Notes under the pieces: model-generated
What the model was told of the DNA's origin: nothing
The model's database searches: none
Seen by the model: only the letters and a program-made list of their open reading frames with translations
Translations under genes and position numbers: made by a program
Shown: positions 4,929 through 6,785 of the stretch, piece after piece
Layout: each line of letters opens with the position of its first letter
Numbering within the stretch: position 1 is the first letter of the stretch
Source: Fibrobacterota bacterium
GTDB lineage: Bacteria; Fibrobacterota; Chitinivibrionia; Chitinivibrionales; JANQEN01
Length of the DNA: 6,785 nucleotides
Assembly: GCA_030619215.1 (NCBI GenBank)
Contig: JAUXBV010000192.1
Coordinates: 1 to 6,785 of the forward strand
Reading direction: 5' to 3'

Positions 4929-6434
4929 ATGAAAGTGTATTTGGCAGGATATAATGTAGATACGAATGTTTTGAGAGAACTTGAAGAAAAAGCAGGTAAG
5001 CGCGATGATGTAACACCCGAGGTCATTTCCGCGGCATACGCGCGTATTAGCCGTGATCCCCGTCCTGTCAATGAGATAAGGGAAGATTCACGAGTTGAAG
5101 TGGAGCGCTCACGCAGGTCAAATTCCGCAATAATTTTTAAAATGGGACATCACTCAGTAGCTGAGCATGCAGTGTTTAACCTCGATGTTATAGGTGCTTC
5201 CCGCTATGCAATGGAAGAGCTTGAAAAGTTCCGGCTGTGCTCGTATACAGAAAAGTCTCAGCGTTATATTACCCTTGAGAAAGATTTCGTCATTCCGCAA
5301 GAGATTAAAGGAACAGGCTTTGAAAACCGGTTTGTTGATATGATAGGTCAGCAGAATGAGGCTTACTTTAAACTTTTAGAGAAATTGAAGGATTATGTGT
5401 TCAGTAAACATTCCGAGCTTGCCAGGGATGCAAAAAACCACGGCCTCCTTGAGGGCTGGGCAAAAGAGGATGCACGTTACATCACTTCGCTGGCAACAGA
5501 GTCACAGGTAGGAATGACAATCAATGCCCGCAATCTGGAGCTGCTGTTGCGAAGATTTGCATCGCATCCGTTAATAGAGATAAAGAATCTGGGACATGCA
5601 TTATATGAGCAGATTGTAGAGGTTGCGCCTTCTATAGTTATTTTTCACGAGGAAAATGACCTTGACCGGGACACATATCCCCAGCTTAATGACCATGCAA
5701 ATGGCATCGCCGGGGACCTTTCTCCTGCCGGTATATCAGAGGAGGTTCAGCTGGTAGAATTTACTGAGGATGCTGATACGGTAATCGCAGCCTCTTTACT
5801 TCATACATCATCGGATCTCACTTATGAACAGTGCCGTTCGATTGTAAAGAACTTGCCTGTGGAAGAGCAAAAGGAGATATATAAAACTGCATGGCAGAAT
5901 ATGCAGTTATACGATTCCATGCTGCGGGAGTTTGAATATGCAAACCTTACCTTTAATATTATCCTGTCTGCCGCCTGTTTCGGGCAGTTGAAACGGCACC
6001 GCATGGCAACGATTACCGCACAGCCATACAATCCTCGCTTAGGTATTACTATTCCTGAATCTGTTAAAGAGATAGACATGCAGTCCTATTTTCAGGAAAT
6101 TGCCGAAAAGAGTGTTGAAGTATACAGCGCAATTAAAAAAGAGATTCCTCTGGCAGCGCCGTATATCTTAACAAATGCACACCGTAAGAGAGTATTGATA
6201 CGCCTCAATGCCCGCGAGCTGTATCACATGTCAAGGTTAAGGGAAGATAAGCATGCACAATGGGATATCGGAAACGTTACCCGTGCAATGAGCGAACGGG
6301 GAAAGAAAGTGATGCCGCTGGTCTTTGCCCTCATTGGGCCCAAGGACAGTTATAACGATGTTTATCAAAGTGTTTTCGGCAGGCTTCCAAAGGTAACGGA
6401 AACAGTGCTGCCCGGAGCGAGAAAGATTAAGTAG
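4929..6434 (+). CDS. thyX: Tandem ThyX-like protein (FAD-dependent thymidylate synthase family)
   Basis: A 501-residue protein built from two ThyX-like halves; ordinary ThyX is about 220-300 residues and works as a homotetramer, methylating dUMP with methylene-tetrahydrofolate and FAD. Half 1 (about 1-240) has GHHSVAEHAVF (73-83), then KFRLCSYTEKSQRY (100-113), which keeps the S...S.RY part of the signature RHRxxSxxxxSxRY but has Lys-Phe where Arg-His is expected; NARNL (199-203) follows. Half 2 (about 275-480) has a true RHR (356-358) but then MATITAQPYNPRLG, lacking the serines and the RY, followed by NARELYHMSRLR...HAQWDI (427-447). ThyX active sites form at subunit interfaces, so the halves may complement each other in one chain. 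I recall long forms of about 530 residues from Chlamydia annotated as functional ThyX. It stands alone, with its own spacer and ribosome-binding site. Family assignment is secure; activity is not proven. Confidence 0.88.
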   Translation: MKVYLAGYNVDTNVLRELEEKAGKRDDVTPEVISAAYARISRDPRPVNEIREDSRVEVERSRRSNSAIIFKMGHHSVAEHAVFNLDVIGASRYAMEELEKFRLCSYTEKSQRYITLEKDFVIPQEIKGTGFENRFVDMIGQQNEAYFKLLEKLKDYVFSKHSELARDAKNHGLLEGWAKEDARYITSLATESQVGMTINARNLELLLRRFASHPLIEIKNLGHALYEQIVEVAPSIVIFHEENDLDRDTYPQLNDHANGIAGDLSPAGISEEVQLVEFTEDADTVIAASLLHTSSDLTYEQCRSIVKNLPVEEQKEIYKTAWQNMQLYDSMLREFEYANLTFNIILSAACFGQLKRHRMATITAQPYNPRLGITIPESVKEIDMQSYFQEIAEKSVEVYSAIKKEIPLAAPYILTNAHRKRVLIRLNARELYHMSRLREDKHAQWDIGNVTRAMSERGKKVMPLVFALIGPKDSYNDVYQSVFGRLPKVTETVLPGARKIK

Positions 6435-6583
6435 AAATACTGAATAATAAGGGGATTGAGTTTTTTTTGATTAATTGCCTCCGTGACAATATAGATAATA
6501 GAAGTATCTGTATAATTTAAAAAATAAGTCATATATTTCTTTACTTTCATCTGTAAATTAATATTACTATTTCTTCTTCTTTT

Positions 6584-6784
6584 TCACCGCTTTTTTCTTC
6601 GCAATCTTCCTTTCTTCCTCCCCCTAATAATTCGATAAGTCTGAGAAACTGAAAGACCAAACTTCTTGGCAATTTTTATCCCGGAAATACCATCCTTATA
6701 GGCCTTGGCAATCTTTTCATTTCGCTCTTTGTTCTTAGCAGGATTTGGCGATATTCCATACAAATTACGAATCTGATAAACAGC
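6584..6784 (-). CDS. Helix-turn-helix protein, C-terminal part (5' end outside window, possible frameshift)
   Basis: The minus-strand frame is open from the window edge (position 6784) to a TGA at 6584, giving the last 66 residues of a protein. Residues about 22-55 (RNEKIAKAYKDG..GIKIAKKFGLSVSQTYRIIRG) form a clear helix-turn-helix of the kind found at the C-terminus of resolvases, Mor-like activators and some transposases: helix, IAKKFGLS turn, recognition helix SVSQTYRII. It should bind DNA. After the HTH the present frame ends GRKKGRLRRKKR. A neighbouring frame entered after the G5 run (6620-6624) would instead read EERKIAKKKAVKKKKK and stop at 6567, which looks more like a natural lysine-rich tail. 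A one-base difference in the run (error, slippage or mutation) is therefore likely. Family and role beyond DNA binding cannot be told from this fragment. It converges with the ThyX-like gene. Confidence 0.65.
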   Translation of the reverse strand, partial: AVYQIRNLYGISPNPAKNKERNEKIAKAYKDGISGIKIAKKFGLSVSQTYRIIRGRKKGRLRRKKR

Positions 6785-6785
6785 C

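Noticed and set aside
6435..6583. Possible terminator for the ThyX-like gene at the T8 tract near 6462-6469.
   Set aside because: The T-run has no convincing GC-rich stem before it; only AT-rich sequence precedes it.

Overview
The window is a piece of bacterial chromosome from what looks like an anaerobe of moderate GC content. The genes are of mixed base composition and are separated by distinctly AT-rich spacers. The strongest lifestyle clue is a three-gene sulfide-assimilation module known mainly from strict anaerobes (methanogens, sulfate reducers and similar lineages). The tandem-type ThyX protein resembles long forms I recall from Chlamydiae and some other deep bacterial lineages. Anammox-type planctomycetes, Nitrospirota and Desulfobacterota are all plausible sources. 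I cannot choose between them from the sequence, and nothing here is diagnostic of a phage or plasmid.

Layout. (1) Positions 1-2290, + strand: a tight operon of a DUF39 homocysteine-biosynthesis protein (5' end cut off by the window), a NIL-domain/2x[4Fe-4S] ferredoxin that overlaps it by ATGA, and a UPF0280/COG2122 protein 28 bp downstream. Together they correspond to the methanogen set that makes homocysteine by reductive sulfuration of aspartate semialdehyde. (2) Positions 2291-2975: a spacer with a compact cluster of four hairpins (about 2326-2420) closed by a possible long-range stem, then a 57-codon acidic small ORF on the minus strand (2559-2732) with its own Shine-Dalgarno, then AT-rich DNA. 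(3) Positions 2976-4665, + strand: a two-gene operon of a ureohydrolase (arginase/agmatinase fold, closest by eye to plant arginases) and a carbon-nitrogen hydrolase of the nitrilase superfamily whose usual catalytic lysine position reads Met. (4) Positions 4666-4928: a spacer with a 58-nt long imperfect hairpin. (5) Positions 4929-6434, + strand: a 501-residue protein made of two ThyX-like halves, with the ThyX signature split between them. (6) Positions 6435-6785: a short spacer and the C-terminal part of a minus-strand helix-turn-helix protein, whose lysine-rich tail appears in a neighbouring frame after a G5 run.

How the genes work together. The first operon supplies homocysteine, and hence methionine, from sulfide. 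The ureohydrolase/hydrolase pair most likely handles arginine- or agmatine-derived nitrogen compounds. The ThyX-like protein probably belongs to dTMP synthesis, if it is active. The most interesting points are the split-motif tandem ThyX, the Lys-to-Met nitrilase relative beside a plant-like arginase, the structured element after the sulfide operon, the unannotated small acidic ORF, and the apparent frameshift in the terminal HTH gene. No clear-cut new defence or mobile system is visible.
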